NCBI RefSeq assembly: GCF_024213665.1
Contig: NZ_JANAVP010000041.1
Coordinates: forward strand, 1-54,206
DNA length: 54,206 nt
Direction: 5' to 3'
Source: Streptomyces sp. A3M-1-3
GTDB taxonomy: Bacteria; Actinomycetota; Actinomycetes; Streptomycetales; Streptomycetaceae
This document shows, one piece after another, positions 1-8,867 of the stretch. The notes under the pieces are model-generated. The model did no database searches, was not told the origin of the DNA, and saw only the letters and a program-made list of their open reading frames with translations. The translations under genes and the position numbers were made by a program. Positions within the stretch are counted from its first letter, which is position 1. Each line of letters opens with the position of its first letter.

Positions 1-321
1 TGCACGGCGGGTTCGGGCCGGGGGCCACTGGAAAAGGGTCCGCGCAGCGGAAACCTCGCCAGTGGCCTACCGGTACTGACCCACGGCCGTGTACCCGGCC
101 GGGACTTCGAGCTGGGGCTCACGCTTCGGCCGGACGCCTTGCGCATCGAGGTCTCCGACGCCCGGCGGGAGCGGCGCCCGATGGCCACGGACAGCGAGAC
201 CGACGCCGAGGCCGGCCGCGGCCTCCACCTCGTCGCCGCGCTCGCCTCCCGCTGGAGCGTTCACGACCGCGTACCGGTCGGCAAGACCGTACGGGCCGAG
301 ATCGACCTCACCCGGGGGTGA
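1..321 (+). pseudogene. C-terminal fragment of an anti-sigma-type ATP-binding protein
   Basis: The frame is open from the first base of the window to a TGA at 319-321. From about base 79 it reads like the end of a HATPase_c regulator of the RsbW/SpoIIAB type: THGRVPGRDFEL, then RIEVSDARRERRP, then a G-box-like GRGLHLVAALASRWSV. In this family a conserved ELVTNA N-box stands directly before the THGR stretch. Here the preceding residues read ASGLPV, two residues short and without the Asn that binds magnesium-ATP. Upstream of that the translation has no family resemblance. I infer a truncated or eroded kinase, although the real 5' end may lie outside the window. Its 3' end overlaps the convergent TPR-like gene by 14 bp. 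Confidence 0.5.
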
Positions 322-1090
322 CCACCGCAGGCGCCAACTGCCCCGCCAGCCAGGTCGGTACCCCGCCCAACAGGCGGAACAACCGAGCGGCCTCCGCCCG
401 CAGGCGGGCCGCCTCCGGTTCCGGTTCGGCCTCCGCCAGGGCCGCCAGGGCCGGGGCCGTGCCGATCAGGAAGCCCAGTTCCTCGCGGATGCGCAGGGAT
501 TCGGCGAAGCCGTGGCGCGCCTCCGCCAGTTCGCCGTCGCGCAGCGCGAGGCCCGCCAGGTGGCGCCACGTGTGGGACAGCAGCAGGACGTCGTCGTGGG
601 CCGTGGCGCCCGCGTGGGCGCGGCGGTAGGCCGCGCGGGCCGACTGCGGGGAGTCGGCGAGGTGTTCGGCGACGAGTCCGCGGCGGAAGTCCAGCAGCGG
701 CCTGGCCCGGGAGCCGGGGGCCAGCAGGGCGGCGGCGCGGCCGAGCGCGGCCCGCGCCTCGTCCGCCCGGTCGCGGATGCCCAGCACCGTGGAGGCGTAC
801 GCGAGCTGCCCGCGCTCGCACGCGGCCGCGCCGCGCTCGTCGTCGTCCCGCGCCACCGCCTCGGCCGTGCGCAGCGCGTCCTCCGCCTCCGGCCAGCCCT
901 GTTCGGTGAACAGGCAGCGCTCGACGAGGAGGGAAGCGCGCTGGAGCGCGGGCCCGGCGAGCGACGCGTCCGGTTCGAGCAGGGCCGCCGCGTCCGTCCA
1001 ACAGCCGCGTGAGCGCAGCCGCCATACCGCGATCTGGACTGGATCGTCCCCCCAGACAGTTCCTGACCCAGACATGGCGGTATCCGCCAC
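308..1090 (-). CDS. TPR-like helical repeat protein
   Basis: This is an alpha-helical protein of about 260 residues, rich in Ala, Arg, Leu and Glu. It has TPR-like periodicity, for example around DEARAALGRAAALLAP, SARAAYRRAHAG and LAEARHGFAESLRIREELG. No catalytic motif is visible. Such proteins are usually scaffolds or the detached repeat part of Streptomyces regulators, so no specific job can be assigned. The start is a choice: an ATG at 1114 has no ribosome site, whereas a GTG at 1090 sits five bases after GGGGAGG, and an ATG at 1075 is also possible. I prefer the GTG. It is transcribed alone, away from the pucR-like gene. Confidence 0.75.
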   Translation of the reverse strand: MADTAMSGSGTVWGDDPVQIAVWRLRSRGCWTDAAALLEPDASLAGPALQRASLLVERCLFTEQGWPEAEDALRTAEAVARDDDERGAAACERGQLAYASTVLGIRDRADEARAALGRAAALLAPGSRARPLLDFRRGLVAEHLADSPQSARAAYRRAHAGATAHDDVLLLSHTWRHLAGLALRDGELAEARHGFAESLRIREELGFLIGTAPALAALAEAEPEPEAARLRAEAARLFRLLGGVPTWLAGQLAPAVVTPG

Positions 1091-1232
1091 ATTGCCCTCC
1101 CCAAAGCGCGCCATTGAGCTGTGGCCCGAATCTCAGCACGAATTGAGGTGATCAGCCAAGGGGATGGGTGAACGAATTCACAATCAGTCAGTTCGCCCCC
1201 CAGCTCCGGCCGTCAGTCATCAGCTCCGGCCG

Positions 1233-2900
1233 TCAGCTCATCCGCAGCGCCAGGAAGAAGTCCAGCTTGTCCTCCAGGCGCGACAGATCACGCGCCGTCA
1301 GTTGCTCGATCCTGCCCACCCGGTAACGCAGGGTGTTGACGTGCAGATGCAGCCGGGTCGCGCAGCGCGTCCACGAACCGTCGCAGTCCAGGAACGCTTC
1401 GAGCGTCGGGATGAGTTCCGCGCGGTGCCGGCGGTCGTAGTCGCGCAGCGGGTCGAGCAGCCGGGCCGTGAACGCCCGGCGTACGTCGTCTGGGACGAAG
1501 GGCAGAAGGAGGACGTGGGAGGCGAGCTCGTGGTGGCCGGCCGCGCAGACCCTGCCCGGCCGGGCCGCTGCGACCCGGCGGGCGTGCCGAGCCTCCTCCA
1601 GGGCGCCGCGCAATCCCTCCGCCGAGTGCACGGCGGCGCTGACGCCCAGCGTCAGCCGGCCGTCGTCGCCGAGGCCGCCGGACAGGGGCGCCCGCACCAC
1701 CTCCAGCAGGGCGTCGGCGTGCAGGGCCGTGTCCGGCGCGCCTTCGTCGGTGGTGAGCGCGGGCAGCGGTACGAGCGCGATGGCCTCGTCACCCGCATGG
1801 GCGACGGCGATCCGGTCGGACGGTTCGGGGCCGGAGGCCGCCGGGTCGACGAGGATCTCCTCCAGCAGCGACTGGGCGACGGGGCCGCCGGCGATGTCGG
1901 CGCCCTCCCAGTCGACCCGGGCCACGACGACCTGCCAGTGCGGCGCCGAGCCGAGGCCCGGGAGCAGTACCGGCGCCGCGACCCGGAGCCGGGCGGCGAT
2001 CTCGGCGGGCGCGGCGCCCGTCTGGACCAGCTCGAGGACCTCCTGCGCGAGCCTGCGCCGTACCGTACGGGCTGCGTCGCGCCGGTCCCGCTCGACGGCG
2101 ATCAGCTGGGTGACGCCCTGGAGCAGGTCGAGGCGCTCGGCGGGCCAGTCGCCCGCGTCCGCCTCGACGGCCAGCAGCCAGTCGGAGAGCACGCTCTCGC
2201 GTACGTCGCGGGAGGCGGGGCTCGCGCCGCGGCCGTTGCCCCGGATGGGGAAGAGCGAGTACGTGCTGCCCTGGAGGGTGAACCGGTGCGGGCCCCGGCG
2301 GCCGGTGCGTACGGCAGCCAGATGCTCCCCCGCCAGGGACGCGCATACGCTGGAAGACAGCGGCTCGCCGGCGCCTGCGATCTGCCGGCCGGTGGGGGAG
2401 AGCACCCACGCACGCAGATCGAGGTCGGTGGTGAGCAGATCGAGCACCACTTCCGGGCCGCCACCCGCAGGACCGGACGTCATCAGCCTGCGGTGCCGGT
2501 CCACGACGGCCGCGAGGTCCCCGGCCCGCTCCCCGGACACCTGCCGCACCACGTGCTCGGTGATTGTCGCGAAAGCGACGTCCTCATTGACGGCGAACAG
2601 CGGCAGCCGGTTGCGGGCACACGCCTGGACGAGGTCGTCCGGGATCGAACCGAGTTCGGCCTCGCCCGCCGCGAGCCCCGCGACTCCGGCGCCGGCGAGG
2701 ATTCGTACGAATGGCTCGGAATCGGCGGCGTCACGCCGCCAGGCCAGTCCGGTCAGGACCAGCTCGCCCCCCGACAGGTACCGGCTGGGATCCCGCAGGT
2801 CGGTGGTCATCACCCCACGCACCGTGCGGTCGAGCTCGTCCTCGCCGCCCAGCAGCCGCAGGCCCAGCGCATCGGTTTCCAGCAGTGCGCGCAGCCGCAT
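1233..2900 (-). CDS. PucR family transcriptional regulator (purine catabolism)
   Basis: This protein of about 555 residues begins MRLRALLETDALGLRLLGG. It has the PucR N-terminal ligand domain, including the signature RGVMTTDLRDPSRYLSGGELVLTG, a central GGDEF-like region, and a C-terminal PucR helix-turn-helix (CATRLHLHVNTLRYRVGRIEQL, roughly the last 45 residues). PucR proteins control purine degradation genes. The divergent xanthine dehydrogenase operon is the obvious target. The frame stays open to an ATG at 2969, but that codon has no ribosome site. The ATG at 2900 is preceded by GGCGAG and starts where the family starts, so I use it. Family assignment is strong; the target is inferred from position. 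Confidence 0.9.
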   Translation of the reverse strand: MRLRALLETDALGLRLLGGEDELDRTVRGVMTTDLRDPSRYLSGGELVLTGLAWRRDAADSEPFVRILAGAGVAGLAAGEAELGSIPDDLVQACARNRLPLFAVNEDVAFATITEHVVRQVSGERAGDLAAVVDRHRRLMTSGPAGGGPEVVLDLLTTDLDLRAWVLSPTGRQIAGAGEPLSSSVCASLAGEHLAAVRTGRRGPHRFTLQGSTYSLFPIRGNGRGASPASRDVRESVLSDWLLAVEADAGDWPAERLDLLQGVTQLIAVERDRRDAARTVRRRLAQEVLELVQTGAAPAEIAARLRVAAPVLLPGLGSAPHWQVVVARVDWEGADIAGGPVAQSLLEEILVDPAASGPEPSDRIAVAHAGDEAIALVPLPALTTDEGAPDTALHADALLEVVRAPLSGGLGDDGRLTLGVSAAVHSAEGLRGALEEARHARRVAAARPGRVCAAGHHELASHVLLLPFVPDDVRRAFTARLLDPLRDYDRRHRAELIPTLEAFLDCDGSWTRCATRLHLHVNTLRYRVGRIEQLTARDLSRLEDKLDFFLALRMS

Positions 2901-3170
2901 GGTCTCGCCGCCGATCTGTCTCGATGTTGCCGTTGGAAATCGGTGAGGTAACTGAGCCTCGCGTTTCATACGAATCTACAAGACGAAGGAGGCGACCAGC
3001 CAACTCCTTCATGGTTTCGGTGACTGCACCGGGGGAGCCCGGGCTTGTGTACTTGGGCCAACCGCGTTAACAACACGTGAACGACCAGTCGAGGGCCTGT
3101 GGCCTCCTGGCTTGAAGTGAACGACCCGCGACTTACGAAGACCCGACTTTACGAATGAAGAGAGCCGCAC
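2901..3170. promoter_or_regulatory. Divergent promoter region between pucR-like gene and xdh operon
   Basis: This 270-bp gap separates two divergent transcription units. It holds three copies of TACGAA, at 2969-2974, 3134-3139 and 3150-3155; the last two are 16 bp apart, immediately upstream of the xdh start. TTGAAG (about 3111-3116) lies 16-17 bp before the first of that pair and could be a -35 element, so TACGAA may be a -10 element, an operator half-site, or both. No coding potential is seen. Confidence 0.4.
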
Positions 3171-4061
3171 ATGGACTTCCTTCGCCCCGCCAGCTGGGAG
3201 GAGGCGCTCGCCGCGAAGGCCGAGCACCCCACAGCTGTGCCGATTGCGGGTGGCACCGATGTGATGGTCGAGATCAACTTCGACCACCGCCGTCCGGAGT
3301 ACCTTCTGGACCTCAACCGCATCGGTCTGCTGCGGGAGTGGGAGGTCGGCGAGGAGAACGTCCGGCTCGGCGCCTCCGTCACGTACACGCAGATCATGGA
3401 GCACCTGCGGGCCGAGCTGCCCGGCCTGGCGCTCGCCTCGCACACGGTGGCCTCGCCGCAGATCCGTAACCGCGGCGGCGTCGGCGGCAACCTCGGTACG
3501 GCTTCCCCGGCCGGCGACGCCCACCCCGCGCTGCTCGCGGCGGGCGCCGAGGTCGAGGTGGAGTCGGTGCGCGGCACCCGCTTCCTTCCGATCGACGAGT
3601 TCTACACCGGCGTCAAGCGCAATGCGCTGGAGCCCGACGAGCTCATCAAGACCGTGCACATCAAGAAGGCCGACGGCCCGCAGCAGTACTCCAAGGTCGG
3701 CACCCGCAACGCGATGGTCATCGCGGTGTGCGCCTTCGGCCTGGCCCTGCACCCGGAGACCCGCACGGTGAAGACCGGCATCGGCTCCGCGGCCCCCACC
3801 CCGGTGCGGGCCCGCGCCGCCGAGGACTTCCTGAACGCCGCGCTCGAAGAGGGCGGCTTCTGGGAGAGCGGCAAGATCATCACCCCCTCGATCGCCAAGC
3901 AGTTCGCGGAACTGGCCTCCGGCGCCTGCAACCCGATCGACGACGTTCGTGGCACCGCGAAGTACCGCCGGCACGCTGTCGGCATCATGGCTCGCCGCAC
4001 GCTCGGCTGGACCTGGGAGCAGTACCGCGGCACCGGCATCACGCTTGAAGGAGCTGCATAA
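3171..4061 (+). CDS. Xanthine dehydrogenase, FAD-binding subunit
   Basis: This is a 296-residue CoxM/CutM-type flavoprotein subunit. The FAD-binding motifs are clear: PIAGGTDVMVEIN near residue 25 and TVASPQIRNRGGVGGNLGTA near residue 95, followed by a CO dehydrogenase flavoprotein C-terminal domain. It passes electrons from the Fe-S subunit to NAD or another acceptor during oxidation of hypoxanthine and xanthine to urate. A GAAGAGAG stretch (about 3157-3164) precedes the ATG. The next gene starts three bases after the stop, so the three subunits are surely co-transcribed. Substrate is inferred from the PucR regulator and the purine permease beside it; the family also includes nicotine and CO dehydrogenases. 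Confidence 0.93.
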   Translation: MDFLRPASWEEALAAKAEHPTAVPIAGGTDVMVEINFDHRRPEYLLDLNRIGLLREWEVGEENVRLGASVTYTQIMEHLRAELPGLALASHTVASPQIRNRGGVGGNLGTASPAGDAHPALLAAGAEVEVESVRGTRFLPIDEFYTGVKRNALEPDELIKTVHIKKADGPQQYSKVGTRNAMVIAVCAFGLALHPETRTVKTGIGSAAPTPVRARAAEDFLNAALEEGGFWESGKIITPSIAKQFAELASGACNPIDDVRGTAKYRRHAVGIMARRTLGWTWEQYRGTGITLEGAA

Positions 4062-4063
4062 CT

Positions 4064-4681
4064 ATGCGCGTGAATTTCACGGTCAACGGCCGTAAGCAGG
4101 AGGCCGACGACGTCTGGGAGGGCGAGTCCCTTCTCTACGTGCTGCGTGAGCGCATGGGCCTGCCCGGCTCGAAGAACGCCTGCGAGCAGGGCGAGTGCGG
4201 CTCCTGTACGGTCCGCCTCGACGGCGTGCCGGTGTGCTCCTGCCTCGTGGCCGCCGGCCAGGTCGAGGGCCGCGAGGTCATCACCGTCGAGGGCCTCGCG
4301 GACTACGCCCAGCAGCGCGCCGAGCAAGGTGGATGGGGGCACCTCCCACGCGCGGAGCGCTGTGGGGGAGTCTCCGGTGCCTGCGGCACCACGCTGGACC
4401 AGGCCAAGCAGTGGGAGGCCAGGCCGTCCGACTCGCAGACCGGCGAGGGCGGCGAACTCTCCCCGATCCAGCAGGCGTTCATCGACGCCGGCGCCGTGCA
4501 GTGCGGTTTCTGCACCCCCGGTCTCCTCGTCGCGGCCGACGAGATGCTGGAGAAGAACCCCTCCCCGTCCGACCAGGACATCCGTGAGGCGCTCTCCGGC
4601 AACCTGTGCCGCTGCACCGGTTACGAGAAGATCCTCGACGCGGTCCGCCTCGCGGCCGCCCGTCAGGAAGAGGCGGTCTGA
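4064..4681 (+). CDS. Xanthine dehydrogenase, 2Fe-2S subunit
   Basis: This is a 205-residue two-cluster ferredoxin subunit. The plant-type cluster ligands are C40, C45, C48 and C60 (CEQGECGSC and VCSC). The second cluster uses C147, C150, C182 and C184 (CGFC and CRC). It carries electrons from the molybdenum centre to the FAD subunit. Residues about 89-104 (GGWGHLPRAERCGGVS) are out of character for the family and are encoded by a Streptomyces-type palindromic repeat at 4328-4371, apparently inserted in frame between the two cluster domains. All eight ligands remain, so the subunit may still work. It lies between the FAD and molybdenum subunit genes with gaps of two bases. Confidence 0.93.
   Translation: MRVNFTVNGRKQEADDVWEGESLLYVLRERMGLPGSKNACEQGECGSCTVRLDGVPVCSCLVAAGQVEGREVITVEGLADYAQQRAEQGGWGHLPRAERCGGVSGACGTTLDQAKQWEARPSDSQTGEGGELSPIQQAFIDAGAVQCGFCTPGLLVAADEMLEKNPSPSDQDIREALSGNLCRCTGYEKILDAVRLAAARQEEAV
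4328..4371 (+). repeat. Palindromic repeat inserted in frame in the Fe-S subunit gene
   Basis: The element contains GGGGGCACCTCCCAC on the left and GCGCTGTGGGGGAGT on the right, forming an imperfect hairpin. This is the general form of a short palindromic repeat common in Streptomyces genomes. Related copies in this window are at 17757-17783, 29145-29175 and 36281-36313. It adds about 16 codons without breaking the reading frame. Confidence 0.7.
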
Positions 4682-4683
4682 CG

Positions 4684-7089
4684 ATGGCGCAGAACACCGC
4701 TCCGGCAGGTACTCCCACCAACATCACCCAGGGTTCGCAGACCAAGGGCGGCATCGGCGAGTCGACGCTGCGCCCCGACGGCACCCTCAAGGTGACCGGC
4801 GAGTTCGCCTACTCCTCGGACATGTGGCACGAGGACATGCTGTGGGGCCACACCCTCCGCAGCACTGTGGCGCATGCCGAGATCAGATCGATCGACGTCT
4901 CCGAAGCGCTCGCCATGTCCGGCGTCTACGCCGTACTGACGTACGACGACCTGCCCACCGAGGTGAAGAACTACGGCCTGGAGATCCAGGACACCCCCGT
5001 TCTCGCCCACGGCAAGGTCCGGCACCACGGTGAGCCGGTGGCCATCGTCGCCGCCGACCACCCGGAGACCGCGCGCCGCGCCGCCGCCAAGATCAAGATC
5101 GATTACGCCGAGCTCCCCGTCATCACCGACGAGGCCTCCGCGACCGCCCCCGACGCGCTGCTGATCCACGAGGGCCGCGACGACCACCACATCGGTCACG
5201 TCCCGCACCCGAACATCGTGCACCGCCAGCCGATCATCCGGGGCAACGCGGACGAGGCCGCCAAGCGCGCCGACGTGATCGTCAAGGGCGAGTACACCTT
5301 CGGCATGCAGGACCAGGCCTTCCTCGGCCCGGAGTCCGGCCTCGCGGTGCCCTCCGAGGACGGCGGCGTCGAGCTGTACGTCGCCACCCAGTGGCTGCAC
5401 TCGGACCTCCGCCAGATCGCCCCCGTCCTCGGCCTGCCCGAGGAGAAGGTCCGGATGACGCTCTCCGGCGTCGGCGGTGCCTTCGGCGGCCGCGAGGACC
5501 TGTCGATGCAGATCCACGCCTGCCTCCTGGCGCTGCGCACCGGCAAGCCGGTCAAGATCGTCTACAACCGGTTCGAGTCCTTCTTCGGCCATGTGCACCG
5601 TCACCCGGCGAAGCTCTACTACGAGCACGGCGCCACCAAGGACGGCAAGCTCACGCACATGAAGTGCAAGATCGTCCTGGACGGCGGCGCCTACGCCTCG
5701 GCCTCCCCGGCCGTCGTCGGCAACGCCTCCTCCCTCTCCGTCGGCCCGTACGTCGTCGACGACGTCGACATCGAGGCCATCGCGCTCTACACGAACAACC
5801 CGCCCTGCGGCGCCATGCGCGGCTTCGGCGCGGTCCAGGCGTGCTTCGCGTACGAGGCCCAGATGGACAAGCTCGCGGCCAAGCTGGGCATCGACCCGGT
5901 CGAGTTCCGCCAGCTCAACGCCATGGAGCAGGGCACGCTGCTGCCGACCGGCCAGCCGGTCGACTCGCCGGCCCCGGTCGCCGAGCTGCTGCGCCGTATC
6001 AAGGCCAGGCCCCTGCCGCCCGAGCAGCAGTGGCTGTCCGGCGACGCCACCGGCTCCTCGGTCGACGTACGGGCCCTGCCCGGCGGCCTCTCCAACACCA
6101 CGCACGGCGAGGGTGTCGTACGAGGCGTCGGCTACGCGGTCGGCATCAAGAACGTCGGATTCTCCGAGGGCTTCGACGACTACTCCACCGCCCGCGTGCG
6201 CATGGAGGTCGTGGGCGGCGAGCCGGTCGCGACCGTGCACACCGCGATGGCGGAGGTCGGCCAGGGCGGTGTCACCGTGCACGCCCAGATCGCCCGCACG
6301 GAACTGGGCGTCCAGCAGGTGACCATCCAGCCCGCCGACACCCAGGTCGGCTCGGCCGGCTCCACCTCCGCCTCCCGCCAGACGTACGTCACGGGCGGCG
6401 CGGTGAAGCACACCTGCGAGAACGTCCGCGAGAAGGTCCTGGAGATCGGCCGGCGCAAGTTCGGCTCGTACCACCCCGCCTGGGCCACCGCCGAGCTGCT
6501 GCTCGAAGGCGGCAAGGTCGTCACCGACGGCGGCGAGGTCCTCGCCGACCTGGTGGACGTCCTGGAGGGCGAGGCGGTGGACCTCGAGCTGGAGTGGCGT
6601 CACCGTCCGACCGAGGCGTTCGACCTGCACACCGGCCAGGGCAACGGACACGTCCAGTACTCCTTCGCCGCGCACCGCGCGGTCGTGGAGGTGGACACCG
6701 AGCTCGGCCTGGTCAAGGTCATCGAGCTGTCCTGTGCGCAGGACGTCGGCAAGGCGCTCAACCCGCTGTCCGTCGTCGGCCAGATCCAGGGTGGTACCAC
6801 CCAGGGCCTGGGCGTCGCGGTCATGGAGGAGATCATCGTCGACCCGAAGACCGCGAAGGTGCGCAACCCCTCCTTCACGGACTACCTGATCCCCACCATC
6901 CTCGACACGCCGACCATCCCCGTCGACGTACTCGAGCTGGCCGATGACCACGCGCCGTACGGCCTCCGTGGCATCGGTGAGGCCCCGACCCTGTCGTCCA
7001 CTCCGGCCGTCCTCGCGGCGATCCGGAACGCGACCGGGCTGGAGCTCAACAGGACGCCGGTGCGCCCCGAGCACCTCACCGGCACCTGA
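4684..7089 (+). CDS. Xanthine dehydrogenase, molybdopterin-binding subunit
   Basis: This 801-residue catalytic subunit belongs to the xanthine oxidase/aldehyde oxidase family. The ATG at 4684 follows the Fe-S subunit stop by two bases; the longer open frame upstream is only overlap with that gene. Molybdopterin contacts are visible: GVGGAFGGRED in the first Mo-binding domain, CGAMRGFGAVQA in the second, and GGTTQGLGVA, then LRGIGEAPT, which holds the catalytic Glu near the C-terminus. It hydroxylates hypoxanthine and xanthine using water. A 12-bp perfect stem follows the gene at 7098-7150. Assembly probably needs the XdhC-like protein encoded further downstream. Confidence 0.94.
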   Translation: MAQNTAPAGTPTNITQGSQTKGGIGESTLRPDGTLKVTGEFAYSSDMWHEDMLWGHTLRSTVAHAEIRSIDVSEALAMSGVYAVLTYDDLPTEVKNYGLEIQDTPVLAHGKVRHHGEPVAIVAADHPETARRAAAKIKIDYAELPVITDEASATAPDALLIHEGRDDHHIGHVPHPNIVHRQPIIRGNADEAAKRADVIVKGEYTFGMQDQAFLGPESGLAVPSEDGGVELYVATQWLHSDLRQIAPVLGLPEEKVRMTLSGVGGAFGGREDLSMQIHACLLALRTGKPVKIVYNRFESFFGHVHRHPAKLYYEHGATKDGKLTHMKCKIVLDGGAYASASPAVVGNASSLSVGPYVVDDVDIEAIALYTNNPPCGAMRGFGAVQACFAYEAQMDKLAAKLGIDPVEFRQLNAMEQGTLLPTGQPVDSPAPVAELLRRIKARPLPPEQQWLSGDATGSSVDVRALPGGLSNTTHGEGVVRGVGYAVGIKNVGFSEGFDDYSTARVRMEVVGGEPVATVHTAMAEVGQGGVTVHAQIARTELGVQQVTIQPADTQVGSAGSTSASRQTYVTGGAVKHTCENVREKVLEIGRRKFGSYHPAWATAELLLEGGKVVTDGGEVLADLVDVLEGEAVDLELEWRHRPTEAFDLHTGQGNGHVQYSFAAHRAVVEVDTELGLVKVIELSCAQDVGKALNPLSVVGQIQGGTTQGLGVAVMEEIIVDPKTAKVRNPSFTDYLIPTILDTPTIPVDVLELADDHAPYGLRGIGEAPTLSSTPAVLAAIRNATGLELNRTPVRPEHLTGT

Positions 7090-7097
7090 CCCAAGCT

Positions 7098-7150
7098 CTC
7101 CGGGCGGGGTGCCCAGGGAACGTCACACTTCCACAGCGCCCCGCCCGGAG
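7098..7150 (+). terminator. Stem-loop after the xdh subunit genes
   Basis: Perfect 12-bp arms CTCCGGGCGGGG (7098-7109) and CCCCGCCCGGAG (7139-7150) flank a 29-base loop. There is no following T run. It may end or attenuate transcription before the permease gene. The loop is long for a classical terminator. Confidence 0.5.
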
Positions 7151-7183
7151 CCTGAAGTACCGCACCGCTCGCGGTCCTCAGCA

Positions 7184-7219
7184 AGCACCACACAGCACCA
7201 CAGCACCACACAGCACCAC
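7184..7219. repeat. Tandem repeat, two 18-bp units
   Basis: Two identical copies of AGCACCACACAGCACCAC lie side by side, each built from smaller AGCACCAC sub-units. They sit in the 259-bp gap between the xdh genes and the permease gene. No function is evident. Confidence 0.75.
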
Positions 7220-7348
7220 AGCTTCACCAAGTTCCAAGCCCAGTTCGTCTCGGGCCGTCCCCCGGGTCGTGCAGCCAGCGCACCATCCCAAATCCCGCAG
7301 TCTCCAATCTTTGTGCGGGTGCCCCTTTGAACCTTGGGAGTAGGCACC

Positions 7349-8812
7349 ATGACCCAGTCGTCAGTGGAGCCGAAGACCACCGCCGAGGACGCGGGCTCCG
7401 GCTCTCGTCCCCCGGCCGGCAGGTCTTGGCTCGACCGGTACTTTCACATATCCGACAGAGGATCCACCGTCTCGCGCGAAGTGCGCGGCGGCGTCACCAC
7501 CTTCATGGCGATGGCGTACATCCTCCTGCTCAACCCGCTCATCCTGGGTGGCAAGGACGTTGACGGCAACGTTCTGAGCCAGCCCGCCCTGATCACCGCC
7601 ACGGCCCTCGCGGCGGCGGCCACCACCCTGCTGATGGGCTTTGTGGGCAAAGTGCCCCTCGCGCTCGCAGCCGGCCTCTCCGTGTCCGGCGTGCTCGCCT
7701 CTCAGGTCGCGCCCGCGATGACCTGGCCGCAGGCCATGGCCATGTGCATCATGTACGGCGTGGTGATCTGCCTCCTGGTGGTCACCGGTCTGCGTGAGCT
7801 GATCATGAACGCGATCCCGCTCCCGCTGAAGCACGGCATCACCATCGGCATCGGCCTCTTCGTGGCCATCATCGGCCTCTTCAAGGGCGGCATCGTCGGC
7901 CGCGGCCCCGAGTTCGGCGCGCCCCTCACCCTCGGCGTGGGCGGTGAGCTCCAGGGCTGGCCCGTACTCGTCTTCAGCATCACCCTGCTGCTGATCTTCA
8001 TGCTTCAGGCGCGCAACATCCCCGGCGCGATCCTGATCGGTATCGTCATCGGCACGATCGTGGCCGTGATCATCCACAACGTCGTCGGTCTCGACGCCAA
8101 GGCGTGGAACAACTCCCCGCCGGAGCTGAACGGCAGCATCGTCTCCGCACCGGACTTCTCGCTCTTCGGCGAGGTCTCATTCGGCGGCTGGGGCGACGTC
8201 GGCGCGCTCACCGTCGGGATGATCGTCTTCACCCTGGTACTGGCCGGCTTCTTCGACGCCATGGCCACCATCATCGGTGTCGGTACCGAGGCCAAGCTCA
8301 CCGACGACAAGGGCCGCATGCCGGGCCTGTCCAAGGCGCTGTTCGTCGACGGCGCGGGCGGCGCGATCGGCGGCGTCGCGGGAGGCTCCGGCCAGACCGT
8401 GTTCGTCGAGTCCGCGACCGGTGTCGGTGAAGGCGCTCGCACCGGCTTCTCGTCGGTCATCACGGGCCTCTTCTTCGCCTTCTGCCTCTTCTTCACCCCG
8501 CTCACCGCGATCGTGCCGGCGCAGGTCGCCTCCGCGGCACTGGTCGTCATCGGCGCGATGATGATGCAGAACGCCAGGCACGTGGACTGGAGCGACCGCT
8601 CCGTCGCCATCCCGACGTTCCTGACCGTGGTGCTGATGCCGTTCACCTACAGCATCACCGCGGGTGTCGCCGCCGGTGTCATCTCGTACGTGGCCATCAA
8701 GGTCGCCCAGGGCCGGGCCCGCGAGGTGAGTGCCTTCATGTGGGGCCTGACGGTGATCTTCGTCGTGTTCTTCGCGATCAACCCGATCGAACACTGGCTG
8801 GGCGTCGGCTGA
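7349..8812 (+). CDS. NCS2 family purine permease
   Basis: This integral membrane protein of about 487 residues has a dozen or so hydrophobic segments. It shows AzgA/PbuG-type features: VSREVRGGVTTFMAMAYI at the start of the membrane part, the GFVGKVPLALAAGLSVSG segment, and AGGSGQTVFVESATGVGEGARTG near residue 345. Members of this branch import adenine, guanine or hypoxanthine with protons. The ATG at 7349 has GGGAG eight bases upstream; a TTG at 7334 is in frame but less likely. Its place between xdh and xdhC supports delivery of hypoxanthine or a related purine for oxidation. Confidence 0.9.
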   Translation: MTQSSVEPKTTAEDAGSGSRPPAGRSWLDRYFHISDRGSTVSREVRGGVTTFMAMAYILLLNPLILGGKDVDGNVLSQPALITATALAAAATTLLMGFVGKVPLALAAGLSVSGVLASQVAPAMTWPQAMAMCIMYGVVICLLVVTGLRELIMNAIPLPLKHGITIGIGLFVAIIGLFKGGIVGRGPEFGAPLTLGVGGELQGWPVLVFSITLLLIFMLQARNIPGAILIGIVIGTIVAVIIHNVVGLDAKAWNNSPPELNGSIVSAPDFSLFGEVSFGGWGDVGALTVGMIVFTLVLAGFFDAMATIIGVGTEAKLTDDKGRMPGLSKALFVDGAGGAIGGVAGGSGQTVFVESATGVGEGARTGFSSVITGLFFAFCLFFTPLTAIVPAQVASAALVVIGAMMMQNARHVDWSDRSVAIPTFLTVVLMPFTYSITAGVAAGVISYVAIKVAQGRAREVSAFMWGLTVIFVVFFAINPIEHWLGVG

Positions 8813-8867
8813 CGCCGGTAGCCCTCCACGCATCCGATACTGAAACCGATCCCCCGAGGAGGCCGAC

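Noticed and set aside
4663..7074. Very long open frame on the minus strand opposite the xanthine dehydrogenase molybdenum subunit
   Set aside because: It is the antisense shadow of a high-GC gene. Composition is Asp/Val/Gly/Leu repeats with no domain, and the plus strand has clear catalytic motifs.
7184..7219. CRISPR-like repeat
   Set aside because: Only two adjacent 18-bp units with no spacers and no cas genes.
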